The notes beneath the pieces were generated by a model, which had not been told where the DNA came from, ran no database searches, and saw only the letters and a list, made by a program, of their open reading frames with translations. The position numbers and the translations under genes are program-made. A stretch of DNA of 64,000 nucleotides. Origin: Nectonema munidae. Lineage: Eukaryota; Nematomorpha; Nectonematoida; Nectonematidae. This document shows, piece by piece, positions 54,037-64,000 of the stretch (positions within the stretch are counted from its first letter, which is position 1; each line of letters begins with the position of its first letter). Location: assembly GCA_030549495.1 (NCBI GenBank), contig JAUIRK010000664.1, positions 209,001 to 273,000 on the forward strand, given 5' to 3'.

Positions 54037-57000
54037 TTTTAAAATCAATTGTACAATATTGGCTGAATTATATCACTTCAAATTTCATGACTTTTCCTAA
54101 AATCGCTAAATGCATCTTTTGATGCCATTTTCATGGTAATAGAATGACCCTCTCATCTCATAAACTGTCAATCAAAATCAAAAATTAAAATTTATCAAAC
54201 AAAATTTTGACATTATCTGTAGTTAACTTATAACTTAGGGTCAATACTATATACTAAATTTATAATTATATACAGTTTTGAAAGCATAACATTTTATATA
54301 TTTAATTTTGATTGATGGACTCATTTTTTAAATTTAGGATTTGAAAATACCTATAAGTGTTAATCAAATTTGCGGTTTACTTCAAAAAATTATCTCCAAA
54401 GCATTCCATCAAATTTTACATAAAATATGTTTTATACTAAATCGATCATGATGGTTTCATTTCTGGACTTAATATTCGCATTTAGAGTTGAAAAATAAAA
54501 TTCAATCAAACTTGCCGTCTACGTTTGAAAACTATCTCCACAAATATTTTCTCTAATTTTAAATGAAATAAGTTTTATATCAAACCAACCATGCTAGTTT
54601 CATTTCTAGACTCAGTTTTTGCTTTTAAGTTTTGAAAATATCTTCCATTATCAATAAAATATGTGGTTTAAGTCTAAAAGCAGTTTTCAAAAATATCTAT
54701 AATTTAATATTAAATATATATTTTTATACCAAATGAACCATGCTAGTTTCATTTATGGACTAAATTTTTGCATTTAGGATTTGAAAATACCATTTAAAAG
54801 TATCAATCAAATTTGCGGTTTAGTTCTAAAATTTGTCTCCAAAAATATTGATTCAAATTTTATATGAAATATATTTTTTATACAAATCGATCATGCTTGT
54901 TTCATTTCTGGACTCAGTTTTTTCATAACCATGCTAGTTTTATTTCTGAAATAATTTTTTAGAGGTTTTAAAATGTCTGAAAGTGTCAATCAAATGTTCG
55001 ATTTACGTCTAATGTCTACAGATTTTTGAAATTTAAATAAAATATCTGATACCAAATGTAAGATGATGGTTTCATTTTTGGACTCAGCTTTGGCATTTAT
55101 GGTTTTAAAATATCTGAAAGCTTCAATCAGATTTGCGGTTTACTTCTAGATACTGTCTTCAAAAAAAATGTCTGTTTTATACCAAATCGACTATGCTTAT
55201 TTTATTTCTGTACTGGATTTTGGATAATACGGTTAAAAAATATCTCAAAGTGGCAATTGAATTAGAGATGTATGCCTGAAAATCAGTTCTGTAAAAAATT
55301 TTCAAAAAATCATTGTATATTAGTTATATAGTAAAAATATACTTTTTTTTGTATATTTTGGCTTAAAATAAAGAATTAATTTATTGAAGAAAGTAATACT
55401 TTCTTCAATCATCGTGAGTATGAAATATTTATTTTAAAGAAACAGAACGTATTATAAAATCTTTTGAAGATTAGTATGAGAGAAGGAAGCAACCTGAAAG
55501 CTAAATGAAAAGAGAACGTCTGATCAAAAGAAATAATTAAAAAAATATGTATCTTGACTAAATGGAAGATCTAACATGTTCTAATGAAATAGGAAGTTAT
55601 GTAATGATCTAATATTGGCTGCTTCAAAAAAGATTTTGACCGTGGAAAAGAAGTTCACTCTTTTAGAAATGAAAAATATTTAAATCTATAGCTTATCATC
55701 TAGGATTACAATTAGCATTTAACTAAAATGGGTAGGAAATCTGAAAATTTGGAATAGGTCAGATTTATCAAAAATGGGACAGATGCCAATATGTGAGAAT
55801 TTAGTCACTATCAAGATATTTTTTAATTTAAATTGAATTTGTCCATCTTTTTCCTTTTGCGTGAAAGAGAGAATCTTTTAGATGAAGGTGAATAACCTTT
55901 TGTATTTGAACAATGAACATCACGAATGATTCATCAGAAAAAAAACCTTTGAACTGAGATTGGTTGACAAATATTCAGGCCTGATAATAAAATACACGAT
56001 ACTGATAAAAAAAGTCTAAGATCATCAAGAAGATTCTTTAATCAGAATGCTTTGAGAGAGGAAAAAATCTGTTCAAAATAAATCCTTAAAAAAGTTTTTT
56101 CAAACACACATTGAAAAAAAAAATTTCTAATGAAAAAAGAGCTACCAAGAAAGGATCATCATAGAATGAATAGCAAAATTACATACTGTAAAGTATAGAA
56201 GATATGACATAGAGGATAAAGAATTATCTAAATATATAACTAAAAAGAAGTCTGGTCCTATCGAGATACCTAATTTACTGGCAAAGAAATATTTTGAGTA
56301 AATTATACACATAAATTTGGTATATTAAATAAATTAAGAAAATAATTAGCAGAGAAATTCTGCAGGTAAAATTTATTTTGAAGTTTATATATTTAAGATA
56401 GATTTAAACGTTTAATCGATTTTTTGACAGGTTTTATTGATTTCATAAAAAATGAACCTCGCCATTAAATTCTACATACTTGAAATGTATAAAAAACTTT
56501 TTATAAGAATAAAAATTTTAATTTTGACATGGGCTGTCATATTTAAATTATTTTTTGTCATGTTTGACAGATTTTGATAAAAACAGGAATATCACAAGTA
56601 AACACAGAGTACTTGAAAATGGGTATATATGTGTAAAAACTTTATATAATTATTTGGATAAAATGTTTCTTTTTGAGATAAATCAATTTTTTGATAGGTT
56701 TGATTGATTTTCATAAAAAATGAATAAGACCACTGAATTCAGCATACTTGAAAATGGGTATATATCTGTTAAAAACTTTATATAATTATTTAGATAAAAA
56801 GTTTTTTTTGAGATGAGCTATCACATTTAAATCAATTTTTTGACAGGTTTGATAAAAAAAAATTGACATCACCACTGAATTAAGCATATTTGAAAATGGG
56901 TATATATGTGTAAAAAACTTTATATATAATTATTTAGATTAAAAGTTTATTTTTGAGATGAACTGTCATATGTAAATCAATTTTTTGACAGGTTTGATAA

Positions 57001-57173
57001 AAAATGGACATCACCACTGAATTCAGCATACTTGAAATATATATGTAAAATTAAAAATATTTTTAAAAACTTATTAATATCTGAGAAAAATAGGGGGGGG
57101 GGGGGGGACACTTTACGCACCCCCCCCCCCCCCCAGCAGGTGAGCGGACAAATTTTGCCCAGCACTAATAGTA
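54037..57173 (-). mobile_element. TTAA piggyBac-like non-coding element, copy 2 (inverted)
   Basis: This is the reverse complement of the element at 11730-15556, in the same internal order: array C (about 54290-55280), core (about 55300-56370), array A (about 56380-57060), then the terminal GTGCTGGGCAAAATTTG in complement. TTAA at 57174-57177 flanks it, though the outermost bases have changed (GTA in place of GGG). The other terminus is missing: similarity begins at about 54037 (AAAATCAATTGT), about 50 bp short of the expected end. Array unit numbers are smaller than in copy 1. Copies 1 and 2 align by eye with scattered changes, so both are old. Confidence 0.85.
57093..57134. repeat. G15-spacer-C15 perfect hairpin
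   Basis: Fifteen G (57093-57107), a 12 nt spacer ACACTTTACGCA, then fifteen C (57120-57134). In copy 1 of the TTAA element the same place (about 11770-11800) has only short G/C runs, so both runs grew or were created in this copy. Homopolymer length may be affected by assembly. Confidence 0.85.
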
Positions 57174-57272
57174 TTAAAAGGTTCCCCCAATGATTTTTGG
57201 CGGGTAATAGCTTTTTATGAATATAAAACTTTAAAAATCGACCCTCTACCAATAACTTCACGACGAAGAGTC

Positions 57273-57403
57273 CCTGGGGTTTTCATCAAAAGGTACAACT
57301 GAATAAAAAAAAGCTTTTATTAAATATATGAAGAAAGCTGTATGGAACCCAAGACGTTGAGTTAGAGAAACCCAATATCTAACCAACCTTACTCACGCCC
57401 CAT
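57273..57403 (-). repeat. tRNA-derived SINE, family 1, copy 5
   Basis: The complement reads GGGGCGTGAGTAAGGTTGGT and TAGATATTGGGTTTCTCTAA, with a decayed B-box (GGGTTCCATAC). The middle is replaced by A-rich sequence, so it is one of the oldest copies. It lies about 100 bp beyond the TTAA element copy 2, echoing the SINE that lies about 95 bp beyond copy 1. Confidence 0.75.
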
Positions 57404-58117
57404 TAGAAATCGCGCTAGATTTAGGTAAAACATTTTATTTTTCAAGACACCTAATTGTAATGTAGAGTTTTAACAAAAATAATTCCATGTCTCGATCTTT
57501 ACCTATTATATCTCTGTTGACGGAGGCAAAAAGAATGAATCTAAAAATTTAGTACTGTGATTTGTATATTATGTTAACATGATATGCTCCTATAATGCTT
57601 TTATTATAAGTTTCGGCTTGTTATTTGGTCGCAATATAGGAAATTAAACCAAATTTTGGTTCATATTCTTATACAGAAAACAGGCTCAATTGTTAAATCC
57701 AACTTTCTTCCTTTTATCAATGAAACCATAATGGGGGTAATGGAGTGGGAAGGAAAATATTTCAAGCTTTGACCTAAAATAAGTAATTTCTTATGCTTAC
57801 AAAATTTTAAATTGCGATTTTTAATTGTTAAAAATTTTCAAGCAAATGTGTTTTGTCAAACATTAAAAAAATAGAAAAAAAGCGAGAATTTTGACAAAAT
57901 CTTCAATTTTTTATCCCTTTGATGCAGCAGAAATACCATCAGATTTTCAACTCGTAAGCATTCAATTAAAAGATGGCTTTGTGATGAAAACGAAGTTTTT
58001 TATAACCAAACTTATTAATTTTGATATTTATCCTTTTCCTAAATATTCAAAAATTAGGGATGATTTACCTCTGCGAGTAAACTTTTCAATGAACAAGCAA
58101 ATCCTAATTGATCATAA
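57404..58117. other. AT-rich; weak 78-codon plus-strand frame
   Basis: The frame at 57891-58127 (SSIFYPFDAAEIPSDFQLVS) has a fairly natural amino-acid mix but no splice or promoter support, and its end is at the boundary of a MITE. It could be a fragment of a gene exon. Confidence is low. Confidence 0.25.
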
Positions 58118-58125
58118 GAATATTT

Positions 58126-58344
58126 AGTACTTTTCTGTTATCTCTCCCCACTCTAAAAAAATTATTTTAGTGAATGATTTACTTTTTTACTGTTTCATCA
58201 ACATTTCTCTGATTATTATTATATAACATTTAGAATTTTTTTAGAGTGGGAAGGAGATATATAAAAATTTGTTCTTTCAATTTTAGAAAATATCGTCTGC
58301 TTTTTTAATTTTTTTTAGAGTGAGGGAGATAACAGAAAAGTACC
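58126..58344. mobile_element. 219 bp MITE with 8 bp target duplication
   Basis: The ends AGTACTTTTCTGTTATCTC and GAGATAACAGAAAAGTACC (gap of one base in the left arm aside) form inverted repeats with a CACTCTAAAAAAA extension. The flanks GAATATTT (58118-58125, 58345-58352) match exactly. A third, internal copy of the AGAGTGGGAAGGAGATA block lies at about 58243. An 8 bp duplication suggests hAT mobilisation, though the ends are unusual for it. Confidence 0.8.
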
Positions 58345-58352
58345 GAATATTT

Positions 58353-59188
58353 TAACAGTTTTTGATGCCATGAATTTAAGTCTTGATTTTGATGAAATAG
58401 TTATGGATAAGAAAATTAGGAATAAAATTTTCTAAATAAATTGAGATTTCATGCGTCTCTTGAATCCTTGTATCCGGAGCGCAAAAGATTGAAGAAACGC
58501 AAGTGATTTCCATTTGATTCCCAAGGTTTGGAGCCAGCATAGCCTCCAAAAGTCGGTACAAACTACATATGCTCAGTCTTATGTATACAAGCCATACAGT
58601 TTAAAATCTTGATAGTCGCTTATAAATAATATATAAAAAACAAATTATGGAAAATTTTATATTTCAAACTATTAAATATTTCTAGCATTTCAAATTTATC
58701 TTAAATTAAATCTAATAATTCTCCAAAATAAATTAAATGTATCTTTAATTAATTTAAGATTACTTAAGTTCATATTACAAAGAAAAGTTTATAATTCTAA
58801 AGGCAAAATATGATAATTGTAAAAAAGTAGAATGTACTTCTTAAGGGAAATGGGACAGAAGTTTAAGAACTACTGCTCTTAGGCATTGCATCAGTCATTT
58901 AGAAAATAGGAACGGTTTAAAAGAACATAAATGCGAAAAATTTGAAAAACGATACCTTTCCTATTTTCACACAATAATACGAATTAAGGAAAAATATTAA
59001 CTTTAAATCGAGAGTAATTGATAAATGCTGAATGTAAAAAAATAAATCCTCTCTAGGGAAGAAGGCCAATTCGACTTTTAAATATATTGATATTAATATT
59101 GTCTTGAGGCCGAAAAAATAGTTTAGAAGCTATAAAACTAAATAATAAATTTATAAAATTTTACAAATTTTTATTTTCATAAGATGAA
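58353..59188. other. AT-rich, GC-richer patch and a hAT-like end
   Basis: About 58440-58565 is less AT-rich; the minus strand is open there (61 codons at 58376-58561) but nothing identifies it. Near 58858-58880 AGTTTAAGAACTACTG resembles a hAT terminus without a partner. The RpL18 3' end lies just above 59171. Confidence 0.3.
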
Positions 59189-59716
59189 TTATCTTGCTTT
59201 TTCAAACTTTCGGCCTTTGGATCTTGTATACGGGGCTGTGTGAGAGCCTTTCTGACCAGGTGCAAGACCGAAATGTCTATAAACCTTACGAGCTTTTCTT
59301 GGACCTTGAAGAAGAATAGTATTTTTTCCTCTCGGAGATTGCTTAGCCAATTGATCAAAGGTTATTATATCACCTCCATTTTCAAGAATACGTTTCCTAG
59401 CAGTTGCTGTGACTCTTAGAGCACAAACCTTCAATTTGGGAACTTGAAAAATTCTTAAATCATTAGTAACCGTTCCAACTACAACGAGTCTCATATCAAA
59501 TCTTCCCCAAGCCTTTTTAATCAATCTTGATAAAGAAATTGGTGGCCTATTCGTTCTACTCATAATCAGCCTTTTTAAAATTATTTTATTAAACTTTGAA
59601 TTAGTTCTTCGAACTAAAAATTTATATAATTTAACTAATAATAGAAGATAAGGATCAGCAGTTTTAGCAGACTTTCTACAAGATTTCTTTGTTTTGTATT
59701 CGATGTCAATAGCCAT
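59189..59716 (-). CDS. RpL18: ribosomal protein eL18 (L18), intronless, divergent
   Basis: The frame encodes 175 residues of large-subunit ribosomal protein eL18, a cytosolic ribosome component. Family blocks in order: [20 protein letters not shown] (about 24-43), [85 protein letters not shown] and [18 protein letters not shown]. The start at 59716 has AAA before ATG and matches the usual M-(G/A)-ID opening; the frame is open 12 codons further up, but that part is not conserved. The animal protein normally ends with about ten more residues (GRRxSxGYK), which are missing, and the loop after SRLI is several residues short. There is no intron and no frame break, and AATAAA follows the stop within about 15 bp. 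It is either the real gene of a fast-evolving genome or a processed copy; no poly-A tail or target repeats were seen. Confidence 0.85.
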   Translation of the reverse strand: MAIDIEYKTKKSCRKSAKTADPYLLLLVKLYKFLVRRTNSKFNKIILKRLIMSRTNRPPISLSRLIKKAWGRFDMRLVVVGTVTNDLRIFQVPKLKVCALRVTATARKRILENGGDIITFDQLAKQSPRGKNTILLQGPRKARKVYRHFGLAPGQKGSHTAPYTRSKGRKFEKAR

Positions 59717-59984
59717 TTTGGAGTTTTTTTTCTTGGAGCAAAAAAATATCAAATAAATAAAAGTTACAAAAAATTAAAAAAATTAAAAATTTAATTAATA
59801 GATTTTAAAAACAAATATATTTTTAAATATTAATTGTATATTGTAAAATATCTAAAGGGATCATTAAAGGAACTCTATTCGTTTAGAATGAGGATAAATA
59901 ATAATAAAGGTTTAATATTTTTTACTGATTCAAATTTTTATAATTTTTTTTCTTTAATTGTTGTTATCGTAACCATAGGGAAGA
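59717..59984. promoter_or_regulatory. upstream region of RpL18
   Basis: The flank is AT-rich. A short pyrimidine-rich tract usual for ribosomal protein transcription starts is not clear on the minus strand: just upstream of the ATG the strand reads GCTCCAAGAAAAAAAACTCC. No firm promoter element can be named. Confidence 0.2.
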
Positions 59985-60092
59985 ATAATCTCCCATAGCT
60001 GGACAGATAGCAAGGATAGTCACGATTTGAAATCGAACCAAGACCATTTGGATCAATATCCTACGCTCCTACCACTAGGTCATTAAATGTTT
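59985..60092 (-). repeat. tRNA-derived SINE, family 2, copy 2
   Basis: The complement reads ATGACCTAGTGGTAGGAGCG (A-box TGACCTAGTGG) and GGTCTTGGTTCGATTTCAAA (B-box GGTTCGATT). It shares the CCTAGTGGT...TAGGAT start with the copy at 53047-53198 and then diverges. A functional tRNA is unlikely because the stems do not pair. Confidence 0.6.
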
Positions 60093-60384
60093 TTACTATT
60101 AAATTTTTAATGCTTATTATTGGATAATGGCTTTAATAATGTAGGGCTTTTTTCATAAATAATAAAACGACATGTCTACAAATATTTAAACTTATTTGAA
60201 TAATTTTTACGGCTTTTTTAGATAAGTTTATTGTGTAATGTTAAAATTTTCACAAATCGGAACAAAAATTAATCTTTCTCTTCTTTATCTTGTCTATTCT
60301 ATATCCAATTCTTTTTCTGTATATTAAATCTGAATATTCTTTTATTTTACAAAAAATTAGTATTAGATTGCTTAATGAATAAAG

Positions 60385-60533
60385 ATATAACCTTGCTCTT
60401 AGATACTGGGTTTCAATAACTCATTGTCTTGGGTTCGATCCCTCATCAAGCATACTTTCCTCATTGTTCCATACAAGGGGCGCAGTTGTGCCTGCTCGAT
60501 GAAAACACCCCACAGTACCATGACATTTACCTT
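60385..60533 (+). repeat. tRNA-derived SINE, family 1, copy 6
   Basis: The block order is as in the copy at 29988: GATACTGGGTTTCAATAACT, CTTGGGTTCGATCCCTCATC (B-box intact), GGGGCGCAGTTGTGCC and CGATGAAAACACCCCACAG. The first part of the A-box region has decayed. Confidence 0.88.
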
Positions 60534-61774
60534 ACAAAAAATATTCGGTTCGATTAATCAATTTTTAATATAAGCAAATAAATTCAAATATATTTTTTTT
60601 AGAAAGTTTTAAATTTTACGATAGATTATTATCTTTCTCACTTCGTAAGCGCTTCTGAGGGCACTTTTTAGTAATACCGGTGTATAAATGTATATAATAT
60701 ATAATACTGTGACATATGGGTGTCAAATAGTATGGGCAAAGAAACTTTTGTATAGGTTATAGTTGTATTATGTATTATATATATTTTTGGTGTGACAAGA
60801 ACCTAATTGGTTTGCTCCACCTTCTTTTTATATTTCAGATTATTTTCATAATTCTTTTTTCTAAATAAATAAATAAATATAAATAATATATACTTAAATA
60901 TAAGAATCGTAAAAGTATTATAAAATATTTATAATGAACATTTTTCTGTCAAACTTCGCATACTTATTTAAAACATTGTCAAGAAACACTATGAACGATA
61001 AAATGTTTGAAAATTTGCCAGTTTTTTCATAATGAAGAAAATTTACTATTAGTAGTCTTGCAAGACCAACTAGGAGACAACATACATGACTGATATATCT
61101 TTTTTACAAAATCGAAAAATTTCATTTCTAGTCAATATTTTCCAATATAATTTCACACAACCTCTATGAAAAATTGCAAATATTTGAAATTTTGTAGAAC
61201 TTGGATCACATATGCCCGAGCTATATCTATTAGAAATTTAGTCACCTGGAAGCCATATTTATTTATAGATCATCATCATGAATATGATATATATATGACT
61301 TTTTTCACCCCAGGTTTACTCTAAATTCTCAAAAAAATTCTATTGAATTGGGTATAATATGAAATATTTGTTATTCTAGATTGTCAAAAGGAGAGGATTT
61401 AATTGTCAAAACTCAAGAGGAATCAAAAGGAGAGTTTGATTTTTGACTTTTTTTATTTGGATTGAATTGGATATGATATACTGTCTAGCCTATACTTATA
61501 ATGCAAATCTTGGTTGAAAAAGACAAACAAATATATAAGACAATTTGTTTTATTCAAAAAACAGTTTCATCTTTGGTTTAACTGTTTTAATTGAAATTCG
61601 ACATAATATACTGTACTTTCTATACTTCTTCGAAAGAATTTATATTGGGTAGTTTAAAGTATTATTTTAATTTCAAGCATCCAATTATACAATTCTAAAC
61701 TTTTAAAAAGTTTTTTTGATATTCAATTTACTCAGAAAAATCATTTAGTTATTTCATATTGGTTTATTTGTAGG
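60534..61774. other. AT-rich, nothing recognised
   Basis: Only AT-rich low-complexity sequence with TATATA runs (about 60690-60790) is seen. No coding region was found. Confidence 0.4.
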
Positions 61775-61782
61775 GTTGGTCC

Positions 61783-62054
61783 AAGTGGCGGATCCAGAAA
61801 TTTCTTATAGGGGGGCCGGAATCTATTAAATTTTTTTGCAATTTTGCTAAAAGTCTTCAGAGAATACGACAACTGTATTATGTGTCTTAGAATCACTAAT
61901 TACCTATGTTTTCATATTTTTAGCATTATTTTGCCATGAATAAATTTGCAAAAATTTATTTTTTATACATGTAAGCGTATACCTTAGTAAGGGTAATTTT
62001 CAAAGCCATTTTCATAGGGGGGAGGCCCATGAGCACCCCCTGGATCCGCCACTG
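61783..62054 (+). mobile_element. hAT MITE, CAGTGGCGGATCC family, copy 3
   Basis: The 272 bp element has ends AAGTGGCGGATCCAG (first base changed) and TGGATCCGCCACTG. The flanks GTTGGTCC (61775-61782, 62055-62062) are identical. It is in the same orientation as copy 1 and close to it in length, with a G-run at about 62018 as in the other copies. Confidence 0.92.
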
Positions 62055-62459
62055 GTTGGTCCACTTTTTGTTTCAAAGAAGAACCTGAACTTTGCGATTT
62101 TAATATTCTTGTTTTTCTGCCTTCAAATATCAATAATTTAAAAACGTTTTAAAAATATAAAAAATATTTTACATTTTAAGAGTCAGTGGGGAATAATATA
62201 TTCTTTTGTCATTTAAATAACTTCATCAATGTTTTTAAAATAAGATACAAAACTTTAATGAAAGAGAAAAGTGTTTTCATACTTCACGTGGTTAAAATGT
62301 ATTTTTGTGTTTAGTTTCTCTCATATACTTAATATAACTAAAAAATACTATTTAAAAATAAAAGGATAGTTTTTATTTTAAGGGTCATTGGAGATCAATA
62401 TATTCTTTTCTCACGTTAGCCAAGTTATCGATATTTAAAAAAAAAGATACCACCTTTAA

Positions 62460-62589
62460 CCCATTTAAGGCCAAGCAAAGCAGACGATATCTAAAAAAAA
62501 CGCAGACGATTTATATTCAAATCATTGAAAAAAGCAGACGAAGATGAAATTACTTATGTTCCAAAATAGGAACATTGGCCGTAAATGGG
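62460..62589 (-). mobile_element. 130 bp piggyBac-like MITE, copy 2 (inverted)
   Basis: This is the reverse complement of the element at 27481-27610, equal in length and nearly identical by eye, flanked by TTAA (62456-62459, 62590-62593). GCAGACGA occurs three times in place of the complement motif. The near-identity suggests recent activity of this family. Confidence 0.9.
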
Positions 62590-62593
62590 TTAA

Positions 62594-64000
62594 TAATAGA
62601 GAAAAGTAATTTTACATTTTATGCAATAAATGATAGTTTTTATTCAAAAAACCTTATGAAATATAATTTTCTATTTGCAAAATCGATATAGACTAAATTA
62701 CAAAATGTTTTCATTATATCTTGTACCATCGAAGCTTGTAATTATTGAGAGTGACCTTATCTTATTCTTTAAAATAATAACATATTTTGTTAGAATTATT
62801 TGGCAAGAATTATAATTAGAAAGCATTTATTTTCATGGTGAAGATAGGTTAGATTATTTTGAAAAACAAATAACAAAAATATAAATTTAATATTGTATTT
62901 TTCTAGTTTAGAATTTCCTCACATTAAGGATGATTATTAGGTTACCAGAAACTTCATATGAATGCTTTCTATTCAAGGTCACACAGCGCCCCTACCCCAA
63001 ATGTGATTTCAAGGGGAAGACTTTGCCTCCCCCCCCCTCCCCCCAATAATTTTCAATTTTCTCAATTATATATTTTTTTTTATAGTTTTTAAAAGACTTG
63101 TTTGTTATGTGAGTAGATTTTTTTACTTTTCTTGTTTTAAGGTTAAGTTCTAGAATGAATATTCAAAATTAATTTTTTCCATTAATTGCCACTTCATTGA
63201 TATAATAATGCAAAATTGAGCTATATTTGATCAGAAACAGTAACAGTCAGGTGAATGGCTAATTTTAACAATCAAGTCTTTTATTCAAGAAATCAAATGT
63301 ATATTATCTTTATTCTTAGATATTCGTTTTTTTTAATCATATTTGTTTGGAATAGTTGGCAATGTTTTGACTCTTTGCTTAAAATTTTTGTTTATAAAAA
63401 TTAGTACACATAATTTCATTTTCATGTAATTTATAACGAAAAACTTAGAGAATGGAATAGTTAATTTATATAAATTTAAAGTTAGTAGAATATTTCTTCC
63501 AAAAATTTTAAACCTTCAATTTCTATTTAAAATGCTCAAATTTAAATTGACGGCTACATACCTGTCAATTCATAGATCCATGTTCTAAATATATTTTGAA
63601 ACAATTTACTAAACTAACTGAATATGTGTGTAGGTAGAATATGAAGATTATATAAGATAGTTCTTTTTTTTTTTGAGTTTATAATCTAGCTTGCTAATAT
63701 TTCGTTGATAAAAATCTTACGATTTAATTTTAAGCAAAAATGCATTTCAGTACCGAGTAATCAATCCACTTAACTAATTCATTTGATATGAACCAGATTT
63801 GTTGACAATTAGTCAGATGAGAGGGTGAGAATAATTATTTAGCTCTTAATCAATATTGGATAGGATAGTGGGATTGTCGAATAATCTACTGTTGAATAAA
63901 TGAGGTCTTACTATATTACCAATGAGTCCTCTAATACAACTCTTTTGGAAAAAAAAGACATTTTTAACCTTCGAACACGAAATATAAAATTTGCTCAACC
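62594..64000. other. AT-rich, nothing recognised
   Basis: A C-rich run (CTCCCCCCCCTCCCCCC) at about 63026-63044 next to GGGGAAGACTTTGCC looks like MITE debris. No gene was found up to the window edge. Confidence 0.4.

Overview
The window is AT-rich nuclear DNA from an animal, dominated by transposons. Metazoan origin is suggested by a striatin-type N-terminus, an eL18 ribosomal protein with the animal-type [13 protein letters not shown] ending, tRNA-derived SINEs and BED-finger hAT transposases. Both conserved host genes are unusually divergent, and the introns that can be placed with confidence are tiny (53-95 bp, GT-AG). This hints at a fast-evolving lineage, but the species cannot be named from the sequence alone.

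Layout. 0-7 kb: two plus-strand exon candidates (1244-1347, 4299-4379), an acidic minus-strand exon (about 1524-1865), two hAT MITEs with exact 8 bp target duplications, and the 5' part of a striatin gene (minus, five exons, 5798-6650). 8-11 kb: two adjoining hAT fossils and a tandem duplication. 11.7-20 kb: a repeat province with a TTAA-flanked, piggyBac-like non-coding element carrying two satellite-like arrays, a SINE, a minisatellite of about 30 units, a 330 bp tandem and a diverged relative of the element's core. 20-24 kb: a hAT fossil and an internally deleted Tigger/pogo element. 26-30 kb: a small tail-anchored-type membrane protein gene, a 130 bp TTAA MITE, SINEs, a hAT MITE and a likely terminal exon of an unidentified gene. 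31-38 kb: a LINE fossil (zinc-knuckle ORF1 and the start of an endonuclease) and hAT MITEs. 43-49 kb: a 5.8 kb hAT element, itself interrupted by a 3.5 kb Mutator-like element (MULE). 49.8-51.6 kb: a reverse-transcriptase LINE fossil. 54-57.2 kb: a second, inverted copy of the TTAA element. 57-64 kb: SINEs, MITEs and an intronless eL18 gene.

The most informative structures are three. First is the nest of MULE in hAT in a probable host splice donor, with both target duplications readable. Second is the pair of inverted TTAA elements that carry tandem arrays as internal cargo, which makes a 39 kb-spaced inverted repeat. Third is the set of divergent host genes with very small introns. No retroviral or Polinton sequence, CRISPR array, rRNA gene or convincing functional tRNA gene was seen. 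The large remainder is AT-rich DNA without recognisable coding sequence.
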